A DNA stretch of 64,000 nucleotides from NCBI GenBank assembly GCA_963831005.1, contig CAWHOW010000015.1:124001-188000 (forward strand), in the 5' to 3' direction. A program made the position numbers and the translations under genes. Position 1 is the stretch's first letter. Every line of letters begins with the position of its first letter. This DNA is from CAWHOW01 sp963831005. GTDB taxonomy: Bacteria; Bacteroidota; Bacteroidia; Bacteroidales; CG2-30-32-10. Below the pieces are notes generated by a model. It saw only the letters and a list, made by a program, of their open reading frames with translations, was not told the origin of the DNA and searched no databases. Below, piece after piece: positions 1-9,100 of this stretch.

Positions 1-640
1 TCGTTTGAATATTTTTTGCAAAACAGATTTCTTTCTATATAATAGTTACCTGATTACCATGATTTTCCTGATTGCCAATTCGCCCGCTCTGCAGAAGAAC
101 TCCTGTACTGAGCGGGCGATTTCATTTTGCCGGTAACAGGTCTGTGCAGCTTACCCAACGACCTGCGCCACATACCTGAGCACCTGCGCCATATACCCAA
201 CGACCTGCGCCATATACCTGAGCACCTGCGCGAGTTACTCAACGTACACCTTTAGTCACTGCGGGAACTGCTTTTGTTACCCAACGGATTGCGCAATATA
301 CACAACGGACACCCTGAGACACTCACGGAAGTGCTCCGATGACTGAAGCAAGTCCTTCAGTCATTAAAACAAGTCCTCCAGTAATTGGAGCAAGTCCGCC
401 GTTCACAAAAGCAAGTCTGCCAGTCATTAAAGCATGTCCTCCAGTAATTGGAGCAAGTCTCCCAGTGAGTGAAGGAGGTGCGCGAGTAAGTTGCACAAGA
501 GCGAATGCAGCTCACGCAACTGCCGAAACTACTAAAGGATATGCCGAAGTGGATAAAGGGAGTGCTGGAACTTAAATTGGTCTTGGGGAAACAGCTACGG
601 CAAATATTTTTGCTAAAATGCTTGATTTCAGCTTTATATT
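1..640. repeat. 21-bp-periodic repeat cassette, copy 1 (left end cut by window)
   Basis: This stretch is nearly identical to 52016-52665, so it is one copy of a dispersed cassette. It has three parts: a hairpin at 81-118; a tract of 21-bp units around the word ACCTGCGCCATATACC (about 150-330); and a second tract of 21-bp units around GCAAGTCCGCCAGTCATTAA (about 335-480). After a unique linker it ends in a promoter for the gene at 675. The 21-bp unit is seven codons, so several frames stay open with seven-residue repeats on both strands; I do not regard these as genes. In the second copy a 251-codon gene lies just upstream of the cassette. By analogy that gene may lie just left of this window. 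Confidence 0.85.
81..118. terminator. GC-rich hairpin inside repeat cassette copy 1
   Basis: The arms CGCCCGCTC (81-89) and GAGCGGGCG (110-118) are perfectly complementary around a 20-base loop, and ATTTCATTTT follows. It could end transcription coming from a gene left of the window. It is equally compatible with a structural element of the cassette, because the same hairpin recurs at 52096-52133. Confidence 0.45.
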
Positions 641-652
641 ATAATATCTTTG
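622..652 (+). promoter_or_regulatory. Bacteroidota-type promoter for the beta-helix gene
   Basis: TTG at 622-624, a 20-base spacer and TATCTTTG at 645-652 match the phylum's TTG-N19/21-TAnnTTTG promoter. It lies 22 bases before the ATG at 675. The same two boxes with the same spacing occur at 52658-52688 in the second cassette copy, which supports a functional element. Confidence 0.7.
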
Positions 653-674
653 ATGCTTATTAATTATAAAAGTT

Positions 675-2501
675 ATGAAAAGATTTTTCCTTCTTATTGC
701 ATTTATAAGTTTGGTAAGCTTTGTGAATGCACAAACTACTATTCCAACAGGAAATGTTTATGGCACATGGACACTTGCTGGTTCACCCTATTTAATTCAA
801 GGTTCTCTAATGATACCAAATGATTCAACTCTTATCATTGAACCAGGTGTATATGTAAGCATCCAGGGGATTTATAAAATATATGTACAGGGTCGTTTGC
901 TTGCAATAGGTACTGCCGTTGACACAATTACTTTTATCGCTTCAGATACAACAAACGGATGGTATGGCATACAGTTTGACAACACTCCTACAACTAATGA
1001 TACATCAAAGATTATGTACTGTAAAATTGAATACGGTATAGCTTCACCTGCCGCCCCTACTACAGTATACAGCAATGGAGGAGGAATATTATTTAATAAC
1101 TACTCCAAAGTTATCCTATCAAACAGTCTTATTTCACATAATGCTTCAACTAGAGCTGAAGGCGGAGGACTCTATTGTACCAACAGCAGCCCTATAATTG
1201 AAAATAACACCTTTTCATACAATACAGCAGCTTGGGGTGGTGGTGGAATATCTTCCGATGGTGGTAGTAGTCCTATAATTAATAATAATATATTTATATA
1301 CAATAGCACGCCTAATTCATGGGGCGGAGGAATCTCGGCCTATGGTAATGAGATAATTTCAAATAACATAATTAAATACAATATTGCTACAGCTGGTGGT
1401 GGAATTGTTTGCGGAGGAAAGGAAACTATTTCAAATAACATCATTTCACATAACTCAGAGGATGGAATTTCCTGCGATAATGACATGTCAACAATTACCA
1501 ATAATAATATTTCTAATAATACTGGTAGTGGAATTGCTTGTGGTGGAAGCAGTTCAACTATCTCCAATAATATCATTACCAATAACTCAACTATAGACGG
1601 TGGTGGAATTTCGTGCTCCAGTTACGAAACTATTTTAAATAATATTATTTCAAATAACACAGCGAGTTATACTGGTGGTGGAATTTCTTGTTCAAGCAGT
1701 AATTCAAAAATTATCAATAATGCAATTATTAATAACACAGCTAATTATGGTGGAGGGATTTGCAGTAACGACGGCAGTCCTGCAATTACAAATAACACTA
1801 TTGCAAATAATAATGCACTTATTAAGGGGGGAGCACTATATTGCGAAAACAGTGCTAGCCCAACGTTGAATAATACGATTTTATGGGGTGATACGGCGAG
1901 CACAAGTGGTACCGAAGTGTACTTATATGATGAAGCAAGCAACCCTAATTTTTATTATTGCGATGTACAAGGTGGTACTTCTTCATTCGGTATTACCACT
2001 GGCAATTTTTATACTGGTACTTACCAGAATAATATCGACACTATCCCTTCGTTTATTTCGCCTACAACTGGCAGTGGAACAGGATATAACGGGTTAACAG
2101 CCAACTGGTCATTGCAGACAGGTTCTCCATGTATTAATGCAGGAAATCCAAATACGACAGGACTTAATCTACCCGCTTTAGATTTAGCAGGAAATCCAAG
2201 AATCATAGGTAGTATTATAGATATAGGTGCTTATGAATACCAAGGACCAGTTGGCATTAGCACAGTCCGCTCGAATTATTTTCCAGTTATATTCCCTAAC
2301 CCCACTGTGGATAATTTAACAATTGAAAGCCTTCAATCAGCAGTAATAGAAATAACAAACATTCAAGGCCAACTTGTAAAAACTATTACGGCAACAGGCA
2401 ATAAAACAAATATAGATGTTTCGGCATTGCCATGTGGAGTTTATATAGTGCAAGCGAAAATGGAAAAGGGTGTTGCTGTAAGTAAGTTTATAAAAGAGTA
2501 G
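675..2501 (+). CDS. secreted right-handed beta-helix protein with T9SS sorting domain
   Basis: The 608-residue protein begins with a clear signal peptide (cleavage after about residue 19, VNA-Q). Residues about 90-430 hold Asn/Gly-rich repeats such as NNIISNNTA and GGGISCSS, the pattern of parallel beta-helix (NosD/pectate-lyase-like) domains. The C-terminus (about 530-608) is a T9SS type-A sorting domain with the PNPTVDNL motif, an ITNIQGQ strand and a final KFIKE. The protein should be exported by Sec and then moved to the surface or released by the type IX system. No catalytic motif of a known lyase was recognised, so an adhesin or glycan-binding role is as likely as an enzyme. It is the intact counterpart of the decayed gene at 52706-54412, and both follow a copy of the same repeat cassette. 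Confidence 0.85.
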   Translation: MKRFFLLIAFISLVSFVNAQTTIPTGNVYGTWTLAGSPYLIQGSLMIPNDSTLIIEPGVYVSIQGIYKIYVQGRLLAIGTAVDTITFIASDTTNGWYGIQFDNTPTTNDTSKIMYCKIEYGIASPAAPTTVYSNGGGILFNNYSKVILSNSLISHNASTRAEGGGLYCTNSSPIIENNTFSYNTAAWGGGGISSDGGSSPIINNNIFIYNSTPNSWGGGISAYGNEIISNNIIKYNIATAGGGIVCGGKETISNNIISHNSEDGISCDNDMSTITNNNISNNTGSGIACGGSSSTISNNIITNNSTIDGGGISCSSYETILNNIISNNTASYTGGGISCSSSNSKIINNAIINNTANYGGGICSNDGSPAITNNTIANNNALIKGGALYCENSASPTLNNTILWGDTASTSGTEVYLYDEASNPNFYYCDVQGGTSSFGITTGNFYTGTYQNNIDTIPSFISPTTGSGTGYNGLTANWSLQTGSPCINAGNPNTTGLNLPALDLAGNPRIIGSIIDIGAYEYQGPVGISTVRSNYFPVIFPNPTVDNLTIESLQSAVIEITNIQGQLVKTITATGNKTNIDVSALPCGVYIVQAKMEKGVAVSKFIKE

Positions 2502-2502
2502 T

Positions 2503-2570
2503 GAGTCAGTAGTGCGGAGTTAGGAGTTAAAATAGTAAACTCCCGACTCCATACTCATAACTCCCAACTC
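2503..2570. repeat. type-B word-repeat palindrome between convergent genes
   Basis: Immediately after the beta-helix stop lies an imperfect inverted repeat built from GAGT/GGAGTTAGGAGTT on the left and AACTCCCGACTCC/ACTCATAACTCCC on the right. The same family follows T9SS tails at 46638-46713, 54605-54673 and 56294-56362. It could act as a bidirectional terminator here, because the next gene converges from the right. Confidence 0.6.
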
Positions 2571-2579
2571 AACACACTC

Positions 2580-5159
2580 TCACTCTCCCACTTTCACCCT
2601 TATCCCTTCCGAATGTGCGCTGAATTCGGGTGCATACATGCACTGTATGGTTGTAATGCCGTTGGAGAAATCACCGTTCAGCGAAACCACCAGCGGATAT
2701 TCGAACACATACGTTCCCTTGGGCAGATAGGAGAAGAAGAAATTAGTGGAGGCATCGCGGGTGCTTTCATAATATCCCAAACCATCCTGGTATTTGTATT
2801 CCGAGAAAACATTGGTTGGCTCAAAACCCGATGCCCGCATATCTTTCATGTGCACATATTCCATATCCCTGTCAACGCGAAGCTCAATGCGTACTTTAAT
2901 CTTATCGCCAACTTTCAGTTTGGTCGCATCTGTGATAGGTTCAATAACTGGCCCTGTATCGGAAGTCTTTTGCAGGAAAAGTTTCTTTTCCAGTTTCAAA
3001 GGAGTTTCGGCAGGTGTTATTTTATCAAGCTGCTCAAAGTATTGCCAGTACATAGCGCCCCAGGAAACACCTTCATCGCTCTTGGTAACTTTTACCTTGC
3101 CCATTTCAGGAGTTATTTCGTTTCCGCTCCATGATGTTTTGAAATATCCTGTGCCTGCTTCAACCTTTACATTATCCATTTTCTTAGGGTCAATATCCAT
3201 ATCGCCCACTTTAATCTTAACCAACTGATCGCTTGCAATCCAGTTACTTCCTCTTAATAACAAAGCATAGCAGGCTTCGGCAGTTGCAGTGGTAGTTTTC
3301 CAGTCCTGCGTTTGCTTTTGCTTCAGCAGCCATATTTTAAGATTGTTAACTGAAACAGTATCGTTAGCCACTTCATCGAATGCTTCAATCAGCAGCGACT
3401 GTGTTTCAATAGGAGCCTGGTACCAGTAATAACCTTCCGACATATCTTTCCAGTACATTCCCATTTCGTCGCTGTTAAGGGAATTTTCCTTAAGCGATTT
3501 CATAATACCGACAGGAGTAGCTTTATCGCCCATCCTGTTCAGCGCAAGCGCTATCATCCCTTGCAGGTATCGGTTATTGTCGAGCCAGTATTTCTTAGCC
3601 TGACCCGTATAGTAATCATAGGCTTCTTTGTTCCTGTTCTCAACACTAAAATCTTGCAGGAAATAGCTGCGTGCATATAGGTATTGTATCTCAAGCCCGT
3701 CGATATGGTTCTTCGCCATTTCATCTTTTGTTAAATTTTTCTTCAGCCAGTCGTAATCTTCGCGCATCCTGTCATCAAGATATAATACGCCTGCTTTCAA
3801 CATTTTCCAGCTTTTGTTATCGTCGCGTATGCTCTTTACTCCAAGCTTATCAAGATGACCGAAACCGGTAATAATGTATTGCGTAATATACCTGTCGTCT
3901 TCCACTCCGCCAAACCAGGGCCAGCCGCCGTTAGGTAATTGCATCTTTTCAAGCTTCGCCTCGGCTTTATCAAGCTCATAGCTCATTTTATTCAGGTCGA
4001 AAAGTAAAGCAACGCGTTGTTTTCTTTCGCTTTCATCTTTTCCTTCCAAAACCCAGGGTGTTTCTTCCAACATAAGCGACTTAAGCTCCTGGTTCTTTTC
4101 AAGGTTAGACAGAAGCGCATTTGGTGTAAGCGTTCTCCAACTGTCGAAAACAGCTTTTATCTTTGGATGCGAATTGGCAATATGTGCAGCTATGCTGTTG
4201 GCATAGAACCTGTCGAACACCTGCTCGGCACACTCATAAGGATATTCCATCATATAAGGAAGCGCCTGTATGGCGTACCATGCAGGATTGGAAGTGTATT
4301 CCAGTGTCAGCTTGTAATTCTTAAGCGTGGTTGATGATTTAGAATTGACAAGCTTTTCGAAAGTAAAATCCTTTGTTTGCTTTCCGCGAATCGGCAGAGG
4401 CAAGGTTTCGGTAACCAGCATTCTGTTGTTAAGCACAGGGATAGCCATTTCTTCACCATCGGTGAATTTGCCCGACTTGGCAACCACTTTGTATTTAATA
4501 GCGCCTATGCCTTCGGGTATCTCAATGTTCCAGTTCACCACAGCGCTCTGACCTTTGTTAGCGGTGAATGCTTTCATTCCTCCAGCATTCTTGCAAAGGC
4601 CATCAATAGGTTTGTCTGTTGTTGCATCAAAGAGGAACAATTGTGCATCACCCTTCATTTCTTTATCTGTAAGGTTGGAAACTTTGGCTGTAAAGGTCAG
4701 CTTATCATCCTCCCTGAAGAAACGCGGAACATTGGGAACTATCATCAGGTCTTTCTGTGTAACCAGTTCCTTTTCTATCTGCCCTATCTTAAGGTCTTTG
4801 GTAGTGGCAAGCCCCATCATTTTCCACTTTGTCAAGGCTTCGGGTATAGTGAATGAAATTATCACTTCACCATTTTCATCGGTTTGAAGCTGGGGATAAA
4901 AGAAAGCAGTTTCGTTGAAATTGGTACGTGCCTGAACACCGGCAAGTTCTGCAGATGTATTACCTCTGCCATCTTTTCCGGCTATCTCCCCTGCAATAAG
5001 TCCACGTTCGGCATTCTTAGTGACTGTCTGATCTAAAACCGATGGAGTAGTAACCATATCCGCCTTTTTATCATAAGAATGATATGCTTCGCCATTATCT
5101 GTTTCTTTTTCTTCTGTAGCCGCCGAAACAGGAGCCGCTTTTTGAGCTTCCATTCTCAT
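2580..5159 (-). CDS. alpha-2-macroglobulin family protein, C-terminal half
   Basis: These 859 residues are the second half of a bacterial alpha-2-macroglobulin. They contain the alpha-2-macroglobulin domain (FNETAFFYPQL...IPEALTKWKMMGL, residues about 80-115) and the thioester motif C-A-E-Q at about 310-313, in the PYECAEQVFDRFYANS context. An alpha/alpha-toroid thioester domain and a C-terminal receptor-like domain follow. In the family the thioester covalently traps attacking proteases in the periplasm. This half has no signal peptide, and its ATG overlaps the stop of the upstream half (ATGA). As an independent protein it would stay in the cytoplasm, where the thioester would be out of place. 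Adding one A to the AAAAA run at the junction would fuse both halves in frame, so a single protein of about 2080 residues is the more likely product. Confidence 0.85.
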   Translation of the reverse strand: MRMEAQKAAPVSAATEEKETDNGEAYHSYDKKADMVTTPSVLDQTVTKNAERGLIAGEIAGKDGRGNTSAELAGVQARTNFNETAFFYPQLQTDENGEVIISFTIPEALTKWKMMGLATTKDLKIGQIEKELVTQKDLMIVPNVPRFFREDDKLTFTAKVSNLTDKEMKGDAQLFLFDATTDKPIDGLCKNAGGMKAFTANKGQSAVVNWNIEIPEGIGAIKYKVVAKSGKFTDGEEMAIPVLNNRMLVTETLPLPIRGKQTKDFTFEKLVNSKSSTTLKNYKLTLEYTSNPAWYAIQALPYMMEYPYECAEQVFDRFYANSIAAHIANSHPKIKAVFDSWRTLTPNALLSNLEKNQELKSLMLEETPWVLEGKDESERKQRVALLFDLNKMSYELDKAEAKLEKMQLPNGGWPWFGGVEDDRYITQYIITGFGHLDKLGVKSIRDDNKSWKMLKAGVLYLDDRMREDYDWLKKNLTKDEMAKNHIDGLEIQYLYARSYFLQDFSVENRNKEAYDYYTGQAKKYWLDNNRYLQGMIALALNRMGDKATPVGIMKSLKENSLNSDEMGMYWKDMSEGYYWYQAPIETQSLLIEAFDEVANDTVSVNNLKIWLLKQKQTQDWKTTTATAEACYALLLRGSNWIASDQLVKIKVGDMDIDPKKMDNVKVEAGTGYFKTSWSGNEITPEMGKVKVTKSDEGVSWGAMYWQYFEQLDKITPAETPLKLEKKLFLQKTSDTGPVIEPITDATKLKVGDKIKVRIELRVDRDMEYVHMKDMRASGFEPTNVFSEYKYQDGLGYYESTRDASTNFFFSYLPKGTYVFEYPLVVSLNGDFSNGITTIQCMYAPEFSAHSEGIRVKVGE

Positions 5160-8100
5160 TTTTCCACCCCCGGGGCACTGCTGCCTGTGGCTGTTACCTC
5201 ATCATAAACACCATCGCCATCAAAATCATACCTGTAATTTCCTCCGTAATCAAAGCCAAACCAGTTCAGCTTGTCGTATAGTCGGTACATAGGATATGGA
5301 TATGACTCATTATAAGAAGAATAATAGCTTGAATTATTTAAGGCAAAGCAATAATTTCCGTCCCAGTACAGATTTGAATAAAGAGCATTATAGATATTGA
5401 AATTCCAGTAATTTGGCCTGTACGCATCAAGGGAAGCATCGTACATAGTTGCCAGCATTTCGGCAGCGACCTTATCGCCTTTCTTGTTTTTTATTTTTAT
5501 TTTCCATTCTTCTTTCTGCCCTGGCTGCAGCTTATCCCTGAAAGTTTCAAATTCTATGTCAAGCTCTTTGTTCGTGTAAGGAACAGTTACTGCCTGCTCA
5601 TTAATATAATACCTGTTATGTTTTATGGTGAAAAGATGAACGGCTATTCCTCCGCGATATTCTTCTTTAATGGGAATAGTGATCAGCTTTTGCTCATTAT
5701 TCAGCTTCAGCCATTGCCTGTTGATAATCTTTCCGTCGTACTCAATTTCATAAAGGAACGAAGTATTAGCATCTTTGGTGCCAAGTATAAAAGAAGCACT
5801 GTCGCCGGGTTGACATTCATCTTTCACCATTGAAAAATAATTAACGGCATTATCAGGCGTTTGTTTTTCTTTCATTCCGAATACGGTGAAGTAGCCAAAA
5901 TAGTCAACATCTTCGCCATACTTGTCTTTCGATTTGGCTTCAACAACATAAGCGCCTTGCTTCCAGTCGGAGAGATTCTTTACTATTATAGCCGTATCCT
6001 TTGGCGTTTGGAAATTCATTTCAAACACTTGCTCTCCTTTATCCCATTTGTACATATTGTTTTCATCGTCGTACAGGTCGTTAGGAAAAGCTGCATAATA
6101 TTCTTCTTTCGACATCACATATTTATCCGGTTTACCCCATTTTCTGTCACGGAAAATCTTATCCGGCTGTTTAAGCTTATATATCTTTACAATTCCGGCG
6201 GCAGGCTCTTTGTCGCCATTAAGGTTGGTAGTGTATAAATAAAAATAATCTTTCCCTTCCTTATCTACTTCTGTCGGAATATTGACGGACAGGTTTAGCG
6301 CTTTATAACCTACTTCAACATTCTTTTGTGCAGTATGTGTTTCGCCGTTAATATCGGTAACATCAGCGTAAACAGTATAATTAAATGTGGGAGTATATTT
6401 TTTGGAAACACCAAGGTCGGGTATAGCTTTAAAGTTTACAGAGAATTCACCTTTATCATCAGTTGTAGTTGTACCATTGATAATTTCCATTTCGGGAGAA
6501 GAAGGATAATATCCCCACCACCAGTAAAACCAGTAAGGGAATGTAGCTGTGCGGACAACACGGTATTTCACATCAGCGTTATCGATAACATTACCCGCAT
6601 AAGCTTTAGCCAGCCCCTTAACTGTAACCATATCATTTAGTTTATAAGTGCCCTTTACAGTATCAATGTTTACTTCGAATTTAGGACGCTTATACTCCTC
6701 TATAGAAAAATATTGTGAACCGGTACCATTGGTAATATACACCTGCCCTGTAATAGAAGCTGGGGCAGTGAATGTACCCGAAAATGTTCCATAATCATTA
6801 GAAGTAAGCTCAAGATCAGATACCTTCTGATAGTTCACATCATAGAAAGTAACAGTAGTTTTCTGATGAGGGAAGATGTCAAATTTCTTTCCCGTTTTAT
6901 CTGTTTTTAGCAGTATGCCTTTAAAATAGATAGTTTGTCCCGGGCGATAAATAGCCCTGTCGGTGAAAAAGAAGGTTCTCAGGTTGTTGGAATAATCACT
7001 ATCGTAATACTTGTACTGGTAAAAGTTCCCGTCATTCACAAATCTGTCCTTTCCATAATTGAAATCTATCCAGAAGTAGCGGTAATCGTCAGCAGCAGGA
7101 ACTTCAAAGTAACCATTTGCATCAGTGGTAAGTGTTTTAAATCTCTCCGGCTCATAATCGCGTGTAAAATAATTGTATTTGCTGGTGTATGCAATGGCGG
7201 TAACATTACTCAAAGGAGCGCCCGTTTCCCTGTCGGTAACATAAAAATCCATAGTGCCTTTGTCTTTAGCCCTGTCAATGAATCCTATATTGGTGATCCA
7301 GAAATGCGAATAAGACACTATTTGTTCTTTTGCTGAAAAGTTCTTGCCGTCGGAAGCCAGAACAACATAATAACCAAGCGGAAGTTCAGGCATTTTTATT
7401 TCGGCAGAATGAGACTGGTAATCACCGTCATCAGGGAAAGTAGCAGCCCATTCCTTGATAACACTTTGTTTCAGGTATTGCTTAATAAGTTCTTCACCAT
7501 AGTACTTGCTTATATATTTTTTATCCTGCTCATAAGTGATATTAATTATGCGGAAACTAATATCTTTTGCATTCCGGTAAGTAACCAGCGATCTGAAAGG
7601 CTTATCAGGGGCATTACCCTCTTCAACAGCCATCGCTATTGATTTAAAGCGGATAACATATTCAAGGTATTTGCAGTTGGAAGCCCCATAAGTATTAGGA
7701 AATGCTTTAACAGCTTCTTCGCATTTATCTATGGCTTTTTTCATAGACCATTTATTAGGGTCGTCTGGTTTGGCGGCATTGTAAGTGGAGCCTTTGATGT
7801 AATACTCATTGGCTATGGCATAAGTAATATCAGTTGAGGAAGGAAACCTGAGGAATTTGGTTTCAAGGTTAAACAATGACTGAAGATAAAGACTGTCTTT
7901 TGTTTCAAAAACAGCATTCGCCTTAACGAATTTCAAACGTTTAATATCAACATCTATCAGCGCAGCAGGATCGGTATCATTGGAATGGAAGGCGAGCAGG
8001 TCCTGGAATATTTTGGCAGCATAATATTTCAGCGACAGCGAATCTTTAGAAGTAATGGAAAGCTTTGCAAAATCATAATAAGGCTTAAAGAAATCCTCGC

Positions 8101-8815
8101 TGCTTATCTCGAACTTATAAGCAGGTTTGGTTAGTTCCGATTCATCGTTCATGAAAAAGTCAATGGCACGGTTAGCAAGAAAATCGTAAAGGGTCGGTCT
8201 TAAATTGCGGGTAGTGGTGTCCTTAACAAGTATATTATCATAAATGCCGAGATTGGTCTTTTTAAGATTATCCACATCGTTCAGCGACATCACATAATTG
8301 TAAATGACTTCTTTCACCAGCTTTTTCAAGTCCCATGTCTGCATATCGTCTTCCTTAAAGTTGACGGTTTCGGTGCGCTGCGACCATTTCCACCTGTTGA
8401 GGCTGTAATAACGCCAGTACATTTCGGCAAGTACGGAGTGAAGAATTGGCTTTATGGGATAAGCGGCAGTTTTGATTTCCGTTTTCAGGTCTTTGATACT
8501 GTTCTCGTACGAATCTTCCTGATAATTGTTTTGTAGCCTCATCCTATACATGATGGCTTTAACAAACTGGGGGGCGTTGTTCTCGGCTTTCGAAGAAGTA
8601 TACACTTTCATCACTTCTTCTAATGCCGATTGACTGAGCCCTTTGTCTATCAGGGAGTCTATTTTCTTCCATGATTTTTCATAATTAATATGTATACCAG
8701 ATAAAGCAGTTTTGGCTGATCCTTCTTTTTGGATAAAATGCTGACGGGAAATATAATTTCCGGCAAACACAATAATAGCAAAGGCGCTGATGAGCAGAAC
8801 AAGTTTTGTTTTCAT
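5156..8815 (-). CDS. alpha-2-macroglobulin family protein, N-terminal half
   Basis: This 1219-residue frame starts with an N-terminal hydrophobic signal or anchor (LVLLISAFAIIVFAGNYI). After about 450 residues of helical repeats it carries macroglobulin (MG) beta-sandwich domains. The clearest, at about 605-640, contains FFTDRAIYRPGQTIYFKGI, a hallmark of the MG1/MG2 region in bacterial homologues. It ends just before the bait/thioester half, at YDFDGDGVYDEVTATG. Family homologues in Bacteroidota are usually one polypeptide of about 1900-2100 residues, so the stop at 5156 is suspicious. The reading frame continues in the -1 frame through the ATGA overlap into the 2580-5159 frame. A translationally coupled two-subunit protein is possible but less likely. 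Confidence 0.85.
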   Translation of the reverse strand: MKTKLVLLISAFAIIVFAGNYISRQHFIQKEGSAKTALSGIHINYEKSWKKIDSLIDKGLSQSALEEVMKVYTSSKAENNAPQFVKAIMYRMRLQNNYQEDSYENSIKDLKTEIKTAAYPIKPILHSVLAEMYWRYYSLNRWKWSQRTETVNFKEDDMQTWDLKKLVKEVIYNYVMSLNDVDNLKKTNLGIYDNILVKDTTTRNLRPTLYDFLANRAIDFFMNDESELTKPAYKFEISSEDFFKPYYDFAKLSITSKDSLSLKYYAAKIFQDLLAFHSNDTDPAALIDVDIKRLKFVKANAVFETKDSLYLQSLFNLETKFLRFPSSTDITYAIANEYYIKGSTYNAAKPDDPNKWSMKKAIDKCEEAVKAFPNTYGASNCKYLEYVIRFKSIAMAVEEGNAPDKPFRSLVTYRNAKDISFRIINITYEQDKKYISKYYGEELIKQYLKQSVIKEWAATFPDDGDYQSHSAEIKMPELPLGYYVVLASDGKNFSAKEQIVSYSHFWITNIGFIDRAKDKGTMDFYVTDRETGAPLSNVTAIAYTSKYNYFTRDYEPERFKTLTTDANGYFEVPAADDYRYFWIDFNYGKDRFVNDGNFYQYKYYDSDYSNNLRTFFFTDRAIYRPGQTIYFKGILLKTDKTGKKFDIFPHQKTTVTFYDVNYQKVSDLELTSNDYGTFSGTFTAPASITGQVYITNGTGSQYFSIEEYKRPKFEVNIDTVKGTYKLNDMVTVKGLAKAYAGNVIDNADVKYRVVRTATFPYWFYWWWGYYPSSPEMEIINGTTTTDDKGEFSVNFKAIPDLGVSKKYTPTFNYTVYADVTDINGETHTAQKNVEVGYKALNLSVNIPTEVDKEGKDYFYLYTTNLNGDKEPAAGIVKIYKLKQPDKIFRDRKWGKPDKYVMSKEEYYAAFPNDLYDDENNMYKWDKGEQVFEMNFQTPKDTAIIVKNLSDWKQGAYVVEAKSKDKYGEDVDYFGYFTVFGMKEKQTPDNAVNYFSMVKDECQPGDSASFILGTKDANTSFLYEIEYDGKIINRQWLKLNNEQKLITIPIKEEYRGGIAVHLFTIKHNRYYINEQAVTVPYTNKELDIEFETFRDKLQPGQKEEWKIKIKNKKGDKVAAEMLATMYDASLDAYRPNYWNFNIYNALYSNLYWDGNYCFALNNSSYYSSYNESYPYPMYRLYDKLNWFGFDYGGNYRYDFDGDGVYDEVTATGSSAPGVEK

Positions 8816-9100
8816 AGAATAATGGTTTTAATAGGTTGCAATTTATAAAATTTGTTTGGATGAAACTGTATTAAAGATGAAAAAAAATTAAGATTCCATA
8901 AATCATTGCATAATCTTTATAAATTATTATCAATAATCATTTAGAAATTCCAATACATTCTTGTTAATTCTCATTTAAAAAATATACAAATACTTTTGAA
9001 AACCCGAAATAGGGAATATAAATGTTGTTTTACCATAGCTTAAATCAATGATAAAATTGTCTTTTTTAATGAGGCGGGGTATAATAAAAGGTGTAATTTT

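Noticed and set aside
339..593. Proline/serine repeat frame in the cassette (and its copy at 52354-52593)
   Set aside because: The frame reflects the 21-bp units. Unit changes between copies preserve the period rather than a protein, and both strands look equally open.
2613..3228. Long plus-strand frames opposite the A2M gene
   Set aside because: They are antisense shadows of a strongly supported coding region with clear family motifs.
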